A stretch of DNA of 64,000 nucleotides from Amycolatopsis sp. CA-230715 (GCF_018736145.1 NZ_CP059997.1:8431501-8495500), one strand, 5' to 3'; shown: positions 49,183 through 61,200, numbered from the stretch's first letter. Made by a program: numbers and translations. Notes: generated from the sequence alone by a model not told the origin.

Positions 49183-50267
49183 ACGGGCGCGGCGTGGCGA
49201 TCACGGACTGGGCCGCGGTGTCCCCGTTCGGCATCGGCCGCGACGCCTTCGCGAACGGGATACGGGAAGCCAAGGGCACCGCCGCCGCGCTCGACCCCGA
49301 ACGGTGGCCGACCGCGGAGGACCGGGCGTGCCTCGTCCCCGGTTTCGAAGTGCGCGAAGTGCTCGGCAACGCGGGGACCCGCACGATGGACCGGTTCACC
49401 GGCCTCGCGGTCGCCGCGATCGGGGATCTGCTCAGGCGCTGGGCGGGGGATCCCGACACCGGCGACCGCGCGGAGACCGGATTGGTGCTCGGCACCACGA
49501 TGGGCAGCGCGCAGAGCACAATGGACTTCGTGCGGCCGTCCTTCACGGCCATAGCGCCGTTTTTCGTCGATCCGGCGCAGATGCCGAACGCGGTGATGAA
49601 CTGCGCGGCCGCGCGCAGCGCGATCTGGCACCGGCTCACCGGTCCGAACGCGACGGTCGCGGGCGGGCACTCGGCAGGGTTGCACGCGCTCGGCTACGCC
49701 CGGAGGTTGATGCGCTACGGGCATGCCGCACACGTCGTGTGCGGCGCGGTCGAGGAGTACTCTGCCGCCCGCTCTTGGCTGGAGCACCACACGAGGGACG
49801 GGGCACGGGCCGCGGCGGCCCCCGGTGAAGGCTGTGCCGTCCTGATGCTCGAGGAGCCCGGCGCGGAGGCTCCGCTCGCCGATGTGCTCGACGTCGTGTC
49901 GGAGGCGTGCCTCGACGAGGATTTCGGCCGCGCGGTTCGCACCTGCCTGCGCGAACTGCTCGACCGATCCGGTGCGCGGGCCGAGGAGGTCTGGGCGGCC
50001 TCGGTGAGCGATGCACCGGGTCCGGCAGGGGAGCAGGAACGCGACGCGGTGCGGGAACTGTTCGGCGACGGCCCGGTGGAGCGGGTACCGGTAGCCGGTC
50101 TCATCGGGGACACCGCGGCCGCGTCGGGGGCTTTCCAGATCGCGGCGGTGCTCGCCGTCGCGGAGGAGGACACCGGCGCAGCCGGCCGGCTGGCGGCGAT
50201 CTCTTCCGTGGACGGCGACGGGACGGTGTCGGCGGCACTGCTGCGGTTGCGGGGGCGCGCGTGCTGA
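49179..50267 (+). CDS. Chain-length-factor-like ketosynthase (KS-beta)
   Basis: 362 aa from GTG at 49179, overlapping the KS stop (GTGA). The thiolase fold is retained, but the catalytic Cys position reads 'ATVAGGHSAGLHALG' and the HGTGT block is lost ('ASVSDAPGPAGEQ'). It therefore cannot condense chains; in type II PKSs such partners set chain length. The gene is shorter than the usual CLF (~400 aa), with the C-terminal half divergent. Pairing with the upstream KS is indicated by overlap. Confidence 0.88.
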   Translation: MNGRGVAITDWAAVSPFGIGRDAFANGIREAKGTAAALDPERWPTAEDRACLVPGFEVREVLGNAGTRTMDRFTGLAVAAIGDLLRRWAGDPDTGDRAETGLVLGTTMGSAQSTMDFVRPSFTAIAPFFVDPAQMPNAVMNCAAARSAIWHRLTGPNATVAGGHSAGLHALGYARRLMRYGHAAHVVCGAVEEYSAARSWLEHHTRDGARAAAAPGEGCAVLMLEEPGAEAPLADVLDVVSEACLDEDFGRAVRTCLRELLDRSGARAEEVWAASVSDAPGPAGEQERDAVRELFGDGPVERVPVAGLIGDTAAASGAFQIAAVLAVAEEDTGAAGRLAAISSVDGDGTVSAALLRLRGRAC

Positions 50268-50665
50268 CGGGGCGGGCGTGCGCGGTACTGGCCGAACCGG
50301 TGGTCGTCGGCCGGGCAGTCGCCGAAAACGGGGTGTGGCGCGGTACCGCCGCGGTCCCGATCGCCGCCGAGGAGCCGGTCTTCGCCGGGCATTTCGAGGA
50401 TTTCCCGATCTTTCCCGGGATGTGCGTGCTGGAATGCGCGCACCGCGGCGCGCTCGCGATCGCGCCCGCCGAATTCGGTGACGGGCGGCTGACAGCGATC
50501 GAGAGTGCCAGGTTCACCGCGCCGGTCTACCCCGGTGACACGCTGACCGTCGAGGTCGAATGGCGCGACGCGGGCGAGCGCTGGTACTGCGCTGCCGGTG
50601 CCCGCGTAGCGGCTCGGGAGGTCGCCGTGCTCCGGCTGGCATACCTGCCGGGAGGCGCACCGTGA
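50261..50665 (+). CDS. Hotdog-fold dehydratase subunit (FabZ-like, with catalytic His)
   Basis: 134 aa from GTG at 50261, overlapping the CLF stop. The FabZ-type active-site helix is 'FAGHFEDFPIFPGMCVLECA', holding His (GHF) and Glu (LE) in their usual places. It dehydrates 3-hydroxyacyl-ACP. It is followed by a second hotdog gene lacking the His, as in the Iga16/Iga18 heterodimeric dehydratase of the ishigamide cluster (precedent from memory). The pair probably forms the functional dehydratase. Confidence 0.88.
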   Translation: MLTGRACAVLAEPVVVGRAVAENGVWRGTAAVPIAAEEPVFAGHFEDFPIFPGMCVLECAHRGALAIAPAEFGDGRLTAIESARFTAPVYPGDTLTVEVEWRDAGERWYCAAGARVAAREVAVLRLAYLPGGAP

Positions 50666-51171
50666 GCGCGCGGATCGACCTCAGCGGCGCACTGCCGCAC
50701 CGGTACCCGATGTTGCTGGTGGACGACATCGTGGAGACGGTGCCGGGTGAGCGCCTCGTCGCGCGGAAAGCGGTGACGTGCAACGAACCCTGGTACGCGC
50801 GGCTCGGGGCCGCCGCCTCGCGTTCGTCCTATCCGGAAAGCCTCGTACTGGAGTCGTGGGCGCAAGCCGCGGCGGTACTGGGACAGCTCACGCTGGGTGG
50901 CGCCGACCGGAAACCGGACGGGGTGACGGTGCTGGGGTCGGTGTCGGGTGTGCGGTTCGCCCAGCCGGTACTGCCGGGTGAAGTGCTCGAACACCATGTC
51001 CGGCTCGACCGGGTGCTCGCCGACACCCTGCTGTTCAGCGGGCGGAGCGTGGTCGGTGACACGGAGGTGCTGACGGTGTCCAGGGTGGTGGCCGCGTGGC
51101 GGCCCGCCGAGCGGCTTCGCCCGTCGGCAGCCGGGCGGGACCGGGTTCGAACGGAGGGAGCGGACCAGTGA
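50662..51171 (+). CDS. Hotdog-fold dehydratase partner lacking the catalytic His
   Basis: 169 aa from GTG at 50662, overlapping the previous stop. The FabZ-type N-terminus ('ALPHRYPMLLVDDIVETVPG', 'ARKAVTCNEPWY') is conserved, but where FabZ has GHFPxxPIMPGVL the sequence is 'ARLGAAASRSSYPESLVLES': no His, while Glu of the helix is kept. Alone it should not dehydrate. It very likely pairs with the smaller His-containing subunit encoded just before. The C-terminal region is longer and more variable. Confidence 0.85.
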   Translation: MSARIDLSGALPHRYPMLLVDDIVETVPGERLVARKAVTCNEPWYARLGAAASRSSYPESLVLESWAQAAAVLGQLTLGGADRKPDGVTVLGSVSGVRFAQPVLPGEVLEHHVRLDRVLADTLLFSGRSVVGDTEVLTVSRVVAAWRPAERLRPSAAGRDRVRTEGADQ

Positions 51172-51914
51172 CGGATGAACGAACTCGAGTCGCCCTGGTC
51201 AGCGGAGGCTCGCGCGGGATCGGACGCGCCACGGTGCTCAGACTGGCCAAGGACGGTTTCGCGGTGAGCTTCTGCTACCGGGCGGACGAACGGGCCGCAG
51301 GCGAGCTGGAGAAGGAAGTGAGCGAGCTGGGCGCGCGCGTGCTTGCGGTGCGCGCGGACGTCGGCGACGCCGAAACGGTGAAGGCGTGGGTGTCGCGCAC
51401 CGAGGAGGAACTCGGCGCGATCGACGTCGCGGTCACCTCGGCCGGCATCGTACGGGACAAACCGCTGCTGACGATGTCGCGTGAGGACTGGCACGACGTG
51501 CTGGACACGAACCTCGACGGCGTCTACCACGTGTGCCACGCGGCGGTGTTCGGCATGTTGAAGCGCAAGCGGGGCTGCCTGGTCACGCTGTCCTCGGTGT
51601 CGGGGATCCACGGCAATGCCAAGCAGGTCAACTACTCCGCCGCGAAGGCGGGCATCATCGGCTTTTCGAAGGCGCTGGCCAAGGAAGTCGGCCGCTACGG
51701 CGTCCGGGTCAACGTGGTCGCGCCCGGCCTCATCGAAACGGACATGACCGGCCAGCTCACCGAGAAGGCCAGGGAGAGTGCCTTGCGCGCGGTGCCGTTG
51801 CAGCGGATGGGCCGCGCCGGCGAAGTGGCCGATCTCATCGGTTTCCTGGTGTCCGACCAGGCCGCCTACATCACCGGGTCGGTATTCCAGATCGACGGCG
51901 GAATCACCATCTGA
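51168..51914 (+). CDS. 3-ketoacyl-ACP reductase (FabG-like ketoreductase)
   Basis: 248 aa from GTG at 51168, overlapping the dehydratase stop. Cofactor motif 'ALVSGGSRGIGRATVLRL', catalytic 'TLSSVSGIHGNAKQVNYSAA' with Ser and Tyr, and 'VNVVAPGLIETDMT' are all canonical. It reduces the 3-ketoacyl-ACP made by the KS/CLF pair, giving the dehydratases their substrate. Its complete Ser-Tyr-Lys set contrasts with the first SDR of the cluster. Confidence 0.93.
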   Translation: MTDERTRVALVSGGSRGIGRATVLRLAKDGFAVSFCYRADERAAGELEKEVSELGARVLAVRADVGDAETVKAWVSRTEEELGAIDVAVTSAGIVRDKPLLTMSREDWHDVLDTNLDGVYHVCHAAVFGMLKRKRGCLVTLSSVSGIHGNAKQVNYSAAKAGIIGFSKALAKEVGRYGVRVNVVAPGLIETDMTGQLTEKARESALRAVPLQRMGRAGEVADLIGFLVSDQAAYITGSVFQIDGGITI

Positions 51915-51934
51915 ACAACGAAGGAGTTCGAGCG

Positions 51935-52144
51935 ATGACCAATCCTTTCGACGATCCCGAAGGCACTTTCCTCGTGCTGGTCAATGACGAGGGGCAGCAC
52001 TCACTTTGGCCGTCGTTCGCGGAGGTGCCCGCGGGGTGGCGGACCGTGTACGGCCCGGATGACCGGGAACCCTGCCTCGAGTACGTCAACGAGAACTGGA
52101 CGGACATGCGCCCGAAGAGCCTGATCGAGGCGATGGGTGGCTGA
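51935..52144 (+). CDS. MbtH-like protein
   Basis: 69 aa, ATG with AAGGAG upstream. The MbtH signature 'VNDEGQHSLWPSFAEVPAGW' and the C-terminal 'NENWTDMRPKSL' are complete, including the Trp residues that contact adenylation domains. MbtH-like proteins bind and activate NRPS adenylation domains, here presumably those of the NRPS starting 108 bases downstream. Confidence 0.96.
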   Translation: MTNPFDDPEGTFLVLVNDEGQHSLWPSFAEVPAGWRTVYGPDDREPCLEYVNENWTDMRPKSLIEAMGG

Positions 52145-52252
52145 CCACCGCACCCGGTGACCGCCGCGCGCGGCGACCGGCGAACACGATTTCATTCGAG
52201 CACGGTGGAACACGTGCTCGATTCGGCAATTTCGACTGGGGGAATTGCGTAC

Positions 52253-55200
52253 ATGTCCGCTGAGCGAGGCACGCGCCTGCACCTGACCGAGGCCCAGCTG
52301 GGCGTCTGGTTCGGCCAGCAAGTGGATCCGACCAACCCGATTTTCAACGTCGGTGGCTACGTCGAGATCCACGGCGCGGTCGCCGAGGATCTGGTCGAAG
52401 CGGCCGTACGGCGCACCGTGGCCGAGGCGGACAGCCTGCGCACGCGCTTCCTCACCGAGGGCGAGGAGCACTGGCAGTTCGTGCTGCCCTCGGTGGACTG
52501 GACGATGCCCCGTCACGACTTCCGCGCCGAAGCGGACCCGTGGCAGGCGGCGGAAGCGTGGATGCGGGAAGCACTGGGCCGCGCGATGGATCCCGGTTCG
52601 GCGCCTCTGTTCGCCTTCGCCCTGCTCGCGGTCGCCCCGGACCGGCACCTGGTCTTCCAGTGCTACCACCACCTCGTCGCGGACTCCTACACGATCGGCC
52701 TGCTCTCCCGACGGATCGCCGAGGCGTACACCGCGCTGGAGGCCGGGGAACCGGTGGGGGAGAGTCCGTTCGCACCGCTCGGGGAACTGGTGGAGCGCGA
52801 CCGCGAGTACCGCGGTTCGCCGCGCCGCGCGGAAGACCGGCGGTTCTGGCTGGACCGGCTCGACGGCGGGGCCGAGCCGGTCGGCTTGTCCGGGCGGCAG
52901 GTGAGCACGGCCCGTGCCACGGTCCGGCGGCTGGCCTCCTTGCCGCCCTCCGTCGCGGCAGGGCTCCGCGACCTGGCCTGGCGCGCCAGGATCGCGTGGC
53001 AGTGCGTGCCGATCGCGGCGCAGGCGATCCTGCTGAAGCGTTCCACCGGGGAAGCAGATCTCGTGCTCGGCCTGCCGGTGACGACGAGGGCGGGCCGCGC
53101 CGCGCAGCGGATACCCGGCATGGTCGCGAACGTCCTGCCGTTGCGAGTGACCCTGCGGCGCGGTATCACGCTGGCCGAGCTGGTCCGGCACGTGCACGAG
53201 CGGCTGCGGGAAGCGTTGCGGCACCAGCAATACCGGTACGAGGACCTGGCTCGCGATCTCGGTCTCGTCGGCGGCGACCGGCAGCTGACGGGCCCGCACG
53301 TGAACATCATGGCGCTGGCCGGTGAACTGCGCTTCGGGTCGTTCACCGCCGCCGAGCGGTACCTGTCGATCGGCCCGGTGGACGACCTGTCGATGTCGGT
53401 CTACGACAACACCGGTGACGACGGGCTGCGCGTCGAGTTCTACGGCAACCCGGACCTGTACGACGAGGCCGAGATCGAAGCGCACCAGCGGCGGTTCACC
53501 GCGCTGCTGGGCGAGATCGCCGCGGCTGGTGACGAAACCCCGATCGACCGGCTCGAGGTGCTGCCGGCCTCGGAGCGGGAGCGTCTCCTGGTCGAGTGGA
53601 ACCGGACGGACCGGCCGGGCGGTTTCGAGGGGGTCGTCGAACGGGTCAGGACCGTCGCCGCGCGGCGACCGGACGCGGTGGCCGTCGTGGACGACGACGG
53701 CGAACTGAGCTACACCGATCTGGTCGGCCGTGCGAGCGCGCTGTCGAGGCGGCTGCTCGCGGGTTCCACCCCGGCTGGCCTGGTCGCCGTTCTCGGTACC
53801 AACGGCCCCTGGTTCGTCACCGCGGTGCTCGGGGTACTGGGCGCGGGCGGCGCGTACGTTCCGCTGGACCACGATGCGCCGACGGCGCGGAACGCCGCGC
53901 TACTCGCCGACAACGGCATCACCCGGCTGGTCGCCGGGCCCGGTCACCGCGACCTCGCCGAGCGGGTCGCCGCCGCCGCGGGGCACCAGGTCGAACTGCT
54001 GGTCATCGACGATACCGCCGACTCGCCAGGCGAGCTCGTCCCGGTGCGCGGCGCGGAGGACGACCTCGCGTACGTGATCTTCACCTCCGGCTCGACCGGC
54101 CGCCCGAAGGGTGCCATGGTGCACCGGCGGGGCATGGTCAACCACTTGCTGGCGAAGGTCGAGGACCTCGATCTGTCCGAAGTGGACACCCTCGTGCAGA
54201 ACGCCCCGCTCACCTTCGACATCTCGGTGTGGCAGATGCTCGCTCCGCTGATCGTGGGCGGCCGGGTGCGCACCGTCGGCAGGGACGTCGCGGCGGACCC
54301 GGTGGGCCTATTCGCGCGGGTGGCCCGTGAAGGCGTGTCCGTGCTGGAGGTCGTCCCTTCCCTGCTACGCGCGGCCATGGACGCGTTCGACGCCCGTGCT
54401 CTCTCGATGCGGGTCCCGGCACTGCGGTGGCTCGTGGTCACCGGCGAGGCGTTGCCACCCGACCTGTGCGCGCGCTGGTTCGCGCGATACCCGGACGTCC
54501 CGATGATGAACGCCTACGGGCCGACCGAATGCGCCGATGACGTCACGCACGCGGTGATCGACCGCCCTGACGGCCTCGGCTCCTCCCGGATGCCGATCGG
54601 CAGGGCCGTGCGCAACACGCGGCTCTACGTACTCGGTGACGAGCTGCGCCCGGTACCGACCGGGATGGCGGGGGAGTTGTACGTCGGCGGGATCGGCGTG
54701 GGCAGGGGCTATCTCGAAGACCAGGCGCGCACCGCGGCGGTGTTCTTGCCCGACCCGTTCTCCTCGGTCCAGGGGGCTCGGATGTACCGCACCGGTGACC
54801 GGGTGGCCTACCGGTCCGATGGGCAGTTGGAGTTCCTCGAACGGCGCGACCACCAGGTGAAGATCCGCGGCCACCGCATCGAGCTCGGCGAGGTGGAGGC
54901 CGCGTTGCGCGCCCTCCCCTCGGTCGCCGACGCGGCCGCCGGCGTGGACACCGATCCGGCCGGTCAGAAGCGGCTGGTGGGTTACGTGGTCGGCGTGGCC
55001 GAGCCCGTGCGGTTGCGCGCCGCGGCGGCCGAGGTCCTGCCGGACCACCTGGTTCCCGCCGCCTTCGTGGTGCTCGACGCGATTCCGTTGACCGCCAACG
55101 GAAAGGTCGATCGCAAGGCCCTGCCCGCGCCGGACTTCACCACGGCCGCGGCGGGCAGGGCGCCGCGGACGCCGAGGGAGGAGATCCTCTGCGGACTGTT

Positions 55201-58200
55201 CGCTGAGGTGCTCGGCCTGCCTTCGGTCGGAGCCGACGACGAGTTCTTCGCGCTCGGCGGGCACTCCCTGCTGGCGACTCGGTTGATCAGCCGGGTCAGG
55301 GTGGTCCTCGGCGTCGAGCCGAGCATCCGCACGGTCTTCGAAAACCCGACCCCCGCTGGCCTCGCCAAAGCGCTCGGCGAGACCTCCGAAGCCCGTCCCC
55401 TGCTGCGGCGGCTGGCGAGGCCAGCGGAGATCCCGCTTTCGTTCGCGCAGCGGAGGCTGTGGTTCATCAACAAGCTGGAGGGGCCGAGCCCGACCTACAA
55501 CATCCCGCTGGCGATCCGGCTGAGCGGGACTCTCGACCGGGATGCGTTGCGGGCAGCGCTCCAGGACCTGGTCGTCCGCCACGAAGCGCTGCGTACCGTT
55601 TTCGGCGAATCGTCCGGGGTGCCGAGCCAACGGGTACTGCCCCCGGACGAGATCCACATAGGACTGTCTGTTGTGGATACCGATGAGGCCGCCCTCGACG
55701 CGGCGATCGCGGACGCGGCCCGGTACTGCTTCGACCTGGCGGCCGAGCCGCCGCTGCACGCGCGGTTGCTCGTCGTCGATCCGCGCCAGCACGTGCTGAT
55801 GCTCGTCGTGCATCACATCGCCGGTGACGGCTGGTCGGTGGCCCCGCTGACCCGGGATCTCACCGTGGCCTACGCGGCGCGCGCCGAGGGCACGGCCCCG
55901 GCATGGGCGCCGCTGCCGGTGCAGTACGTGGACTACACCCTGTGGCAGCGCGAACTGCTCGGCGCGGAAGACGATCCCGGCAGCGTGTTCACGAACCAGC
56001 TGGCGTACTGGCTCGGGGCGCTGCGCGATCTGCCGGAGCAACTCGAACTGCCGTCGACGAGAACACGGCCCGCCGTGGTCAGCTACCGCGGCGACGTGCA
56101 GGGGTTCGCGGTGGAACCGGATCTGCACCGAGCGCTGCTCGCGCTCGCGCGGGACAGCGGCGCGACGCTCTTCATGGTCTTGCAGGCGGCGTTCGCCACT
56201 CTGCTGACCCGGCTCGGCGCGGGTACCGACATCCCGGTCGGCAGCCCGATCGCCGGCCGTACCGACGAGGCATTGGACGAACTGGTCGGGTTCTTCGTCA
56301 ACACGCTGGTGCTGCGCACCGACACCTCGGGGAACCCGAGCTTCCGAGCGCTGCTGGACCGGGTCAGGGAAACCGATCTCGCCGCCTACGCGCACCAGGA
56401 CATGCCGTTCGAGCGGCTGGTCGAGATCATGAACCCGGCCCGGTCCCTGGCCAGGCAACCGCTGTTCCAGCTCATGCTCGTGCTGCAGAACGCGCCCAGC
56501 GGTACCGCGGAAGCTCCCGGCCTCGAACTCAGCGCCGCTCCGGTCGGTGCCGGAGTGGCCAAGTTCGATCTCACCCTCAGCTTCACCGAACGCTTCGACG
56601 CCGACGGCGGCCCCTCGGGACTCGACGGCGTCGCGGAGTTCAGCACAGATCTGTTCGACCACACCGCGATCCGCGAACTCACCGGCAGGCTGACGGCCTT
56701 GCTGACGGCGGTGACGGCGGCGCCGGACGAACGCATCGACCGGCTCGTCCTGCTCGTGCCCGGTGAACGGGACCGCCTGGTTTCGACGTGGAACGACACG
56801 GCTCACCCGGTGCCGGAGGACGCGCTGCCGGTGTTGTTCCGGCGGCAGGCCGAGCGCACGCCGCGTGCGGTGGCACTGGTGGCGGGGGACACCGAAGTGT
56901 CCTACGCGGAGTTGAACGCACGGGCGAACCGGCTCGCCGGCCAGTTGATCGGTCACGGCGCCGGACCGGAACGCATCGTGGCACTGGCCATTCCGCGTTC
57001 GGTGGAGATGGTGGTGGCCCTGCTCGCCATCGCCAAGACCGGCGCCGCCTACCTGCCGCTCGACCCGGACTACCCGGCGGAACGGCTCGAGTACATGCTT
57101 GCCGACGCTGGACCCATGCTCGTCGTCACCACCGCGGGGGCGGCGGAAAAACTGCCAAGGCGGCCCGTCGTGCCCCGGCTGGTCGTCGACGAGGCCGAGA
57201 CGGCAGCGGCGATCGCGAGCAGGCCGGACGCGGATCCCCGCGTCCGGATCCCCCCGGCAGCCGCGGCCTACGTCATCTACACCTCCGGATCCACGGGGCG
57301 TCCGAAGGGCGTGGTCGTGCCGCATGGTGGTATCGGCAACCTCGCCGCCACGCACGCGGCCGGCGCCGGGAGCCGCGTGCTGCAACTGGCCGCGCTCAGC
57401 TTCGACGTCGCGGTCGCGGAACTGTGCATGGCATTGCTGAGCGGTGCGACGCTCGTGCTGCCCGAACCGGGCCCGCTCGCCGGTACCGCGCTCCTGGATA
57501 CGTTGTCCCAGCGGGAAATCACGCACCTGCAGGTGACCGCCGCGGTGCTCGCGACGGTCCCCGAAGGCGATTTGCCCGCGCTCGAGGACTTGATCGTCGG
57601 CGGCGACACGCCTGCCCCCGAGGTGGTCGCGCGGTGGGCGGGCGGTGTGCGGATGCGCAACGCCTACGGTCCGACGGAGACGACCGTCTGCGCCACGATG
57701 AGCGCTCCGCTCACGGCAGGCCAGGTGCCCCCGATCGGACGTCCGCTGTGGAACACGAGGGCCTACGTGCTCGACAGTGCCTTGCAGCCGTTGCCGTCGG
57801 GCGCGATCGGCGAGCTGTACCTCGCCGGCGCGGGGGTGGCGCGAGGATACCTCGACCGGCCCGCGCTCACCGGGGAGCGGTTCGTCGCCGACCCGTTCGG
57901 CGCGGCGGGCGCGAGGATGTACCGCACCGGGGACCTCGCCCGGTGGACCGCCGAGGGCGAGCTCGTGTTCGCGGGCCGAGCGGACGAGCAGGTCAAGATC
58001 CGCGGATTCCGGGTGGAACCGGGTGAGATCGAGGCGGTGGTCGCCGAGCACCCGGGCGTGGCGCAGACAGCCGTGGTGGCCAGGCAGGATCCAACCGGTG
58101 AGCGCGGGCTCGCGGCCTACCTCGTCCCGGCGCCCGCGGACGACCGGGGCGGGGCCGAGGACGAGCAGCACGTCGGCAGGTGGCAGCTCATCCACGACTC

Positions 58201-61200
58201 GCTGTACGACGAGCAGGGCGGGGGCGAGTACTCGGGCTGGAACTCCAGTTACGACGGCACGCCCATCCCGCTCGACCACATGCGGGAATGGCGCTCGGCC
58301 ACGGTTTCGCGCGTGCTGGAGCTGGAGCCTCGGCGGGTGTTGGAAATCGGCGTCGGCAACGGGCTGATTCTGGACGGGGTGGCGCCGCAGTGCGAGGAGT
58401 ACTGGGGAACCGACTTCTCCGGCTCGGCGATCGAAGCCCTGCGGCGTCGACTGGATGACACCGGCCTTGCCACGAGGGTACGGCTGGATGTGCGGTCCGC
58501 CGAGGACGTGGCAGACCTTCCCGCCGGCTACTTCGACACCGTGGTGATCAATTCGGTCGTGCAGTACTTCCCCGGCGCCGACTATCTGCTCGAAGTGCTG
58601 CGCAAGGTCACCGGCCTGGTCGCGGCGGGCGGCGCGGTGTTCGTCGGTGACGTGCGCAACCTGTCCTTGCTGCGATGCCTCAACACCGCGGTTCAGCTGC
58701 GCAGGTCCGCGCCGTCGGATGATCCGGCGACCGTACGCGCGCAGATCGAACAGAGCGTCGTGCTGGAGGAGGAACTGCTGGTCGATCCGCGGTGGTTCGA
58801 CGAGGTGGCCCGCGACATCGGTGATGTCGGCGCGGTGGACGTGCGGCTGAAGGCCGGTGCGCGGCACAACGAGCTGACCCGCTACCGGTACGACGTCGTC
58901 CTCCACATCGGACAGCAGGCGGCGCGGTCCGTGCGCGCGGCGCCGAGCCTGCGCTGGGGTCGCGAGATCGCCGCGTTCGACGACCTCGCGGAGCACCTCG
59001 CCACGCGGCCACCGATGGTGCGGGTCACCGCGGTCCCGAATGCCAGGACACGGCACGAAGCGGCGGCGGCGCGGCTGTTCGAAAACGGGAGCGGGCTCGC
59101 CGAGGTGCACCGCAGGCTGCGGGCAGGTGACGAGCGCCCGGTGGGCTGGGAACCGCAGGCGTTCCATGAATTCGGCGCGCGGCACGGCTATCGCGTGGCG
59201 ACGACCTTCTCCGGCGGGGCGTCCGACGGCGCGTTCGACGCGGTGCTGGTCGACGCGACGGTCACGGGGGTGTTGGACGGGACTTACCTGCCGCCCGCGG
59301 ACGAGCCAGGCGACGCGGATCCCCGGCCGTACACCAACACCCCGGCGGCCACCCGCGAGATCGGCGGTCTGGCGGCGTCGGTGCGCGCCTGGCTGCGGGA
59401 ACGGCTGCCGGACCACCTGATGCCGACCGGTTTCGTGGTGCTCGAGGCGCTGCCGCTGACGCCGAGCGGGAAGCTCGACCGCAGGGCGCTGCCCGCGCCG
59501 GAGTTCGGCGTGAGCGGGGCGGGCAGGCTGCCGCGCACCCCGCAGGAGGAGGTCCTGTGCGGGCTGTTCGGTGAGGTCCTCGGTATTCGCGGCGTCGGAG
59601 TGGACGACGGGTTCTTCGACCTCGGGGGGCATTCGCTGCTGGCGACGAGGCTGGCCAGCCGGATCCGCGCGGTGCTCGGCGTCGAGGTACCGATCAGGAC
59701 GCTGTTCGACCGGCCGACCGTGGCCGCGCTCGCCGAGATCGTGGACGGGGGGCACGGCAGCAAGGCACCGCTGGTGGCGCGGGTGCGGCCGCCAAAGGTG
59801 CCGTTGTCGTTCGCCCAGCGCCGGTTGTGGTTCCTCAACCAGCTCGAAGGACCGAGCCCGGTGCACAACATGCCGCTCGCCGTGCGCCTTACCGGTCCGC
59901 TCGACCACCGCTCCCTGGAAGCGGCGATCGGCGACGTGGTGGCCAGACACGAGAGCCTGCGAACCGTCTACCCCGAGTCGGACGGCGTGCCCTGCCAGGA
60001 GGTACTGGCGCGGTTCGATCCCGGACTATCCTTTGTGGACGTTTCGCCTGCCGGACTGGACTCGGCGCTGGCCGAGGCGGCGCGCCGGCCGTTCGACCTC
60101 ACCGCCGAGCCCCCGGTGCGGGTTTTCCTGTTCGCCGCACACCCCGGCGAGCACGTGCTGCTGATCGTGTTGCACCACATCGCGGGTGACGGTTGGTCGA
60201 TGGCACCGCTGGCCAACGACGTCGGCCGGGCTTACGCGGCGCGCTGCCGGGGCGAGCAGCCGGCGTGGGAGCCGCTGCGCGTGCAGTACGCGGACTTCGC
60301 GTTGTGGCAGCACGAAGTGCTCGGCGACGAGGACGACCCGGACAGCGTGCTGTCCCGCCAGATCCGGTACTGGCGCGACCGGCTCGCGGGTCTCCCGGAA
60401 GAGCTGAACCTCCCGGTCGACCGGCCGAGGCCCGCCGCGGCGAGCCATGTCGCCGGAAGCGTGCCGTTCGAGCTGGACGCCGACCTGCACGGGGCGCTGG
60501 CCGAACTCGCGCGCGACCGGCAGGCGAGCCTGTTCATGGTGCTGCAGGCCGCGTTGGCGGTGTTGTTCACCCGCCTCGGCGCCGGTACCGACATCCCGCT
60601 CGGTGTTCCGTCCGCCGGGCGGACCGACGAGGCGCTCGACGATCTTGTCGGCTTCTTCGTCAACACCCTGGTCCTGAGGGTGGACACCGCGGGGGACCCC
60701 AGCTTCGCCGAGTTGCTGGACCGCGTGCGCGACACCGATCTCGCCGCTTTCGCCCACCAGGACGTTCCGTTCGAGCGGTTGGTGGAGGCGCTCAACCCGA
60801 CGCGTTCGCTGGCGAGGCATCCGTTGTTCCAGGTGATGCTCGCGTTCCAGAACAACGCCGACGCGGGACTGACGCTGCCCGGTCTCGAGACGAGCTCGGA
60901 GCTGGTCAGCGTCGGCGCGGTCAAGTTCGACCTGCTGATCAACATCGGCGAGCGGTTCCAGCGGTCCTCTTCGGGAGACGTCGCGGGCGGTGTGGGCGGC
61001 GTCGTGGAGTACGACACCGCCCTGTTCGACCGGGACACGGTGGCCGGGCTGGTCACGCGGTACGTCCGGCTGCTGAGGGCGATCGTCGCCGATCCGCTGG
61101 CGCGGCTCGGCGGGATCGACCTGCTCGACCCCGCCGAGCGGGACCGGTTGCTGCTCACCTGGAACGACACCGCGGGCGTGGGCGCTGTGCGGACACTTCC

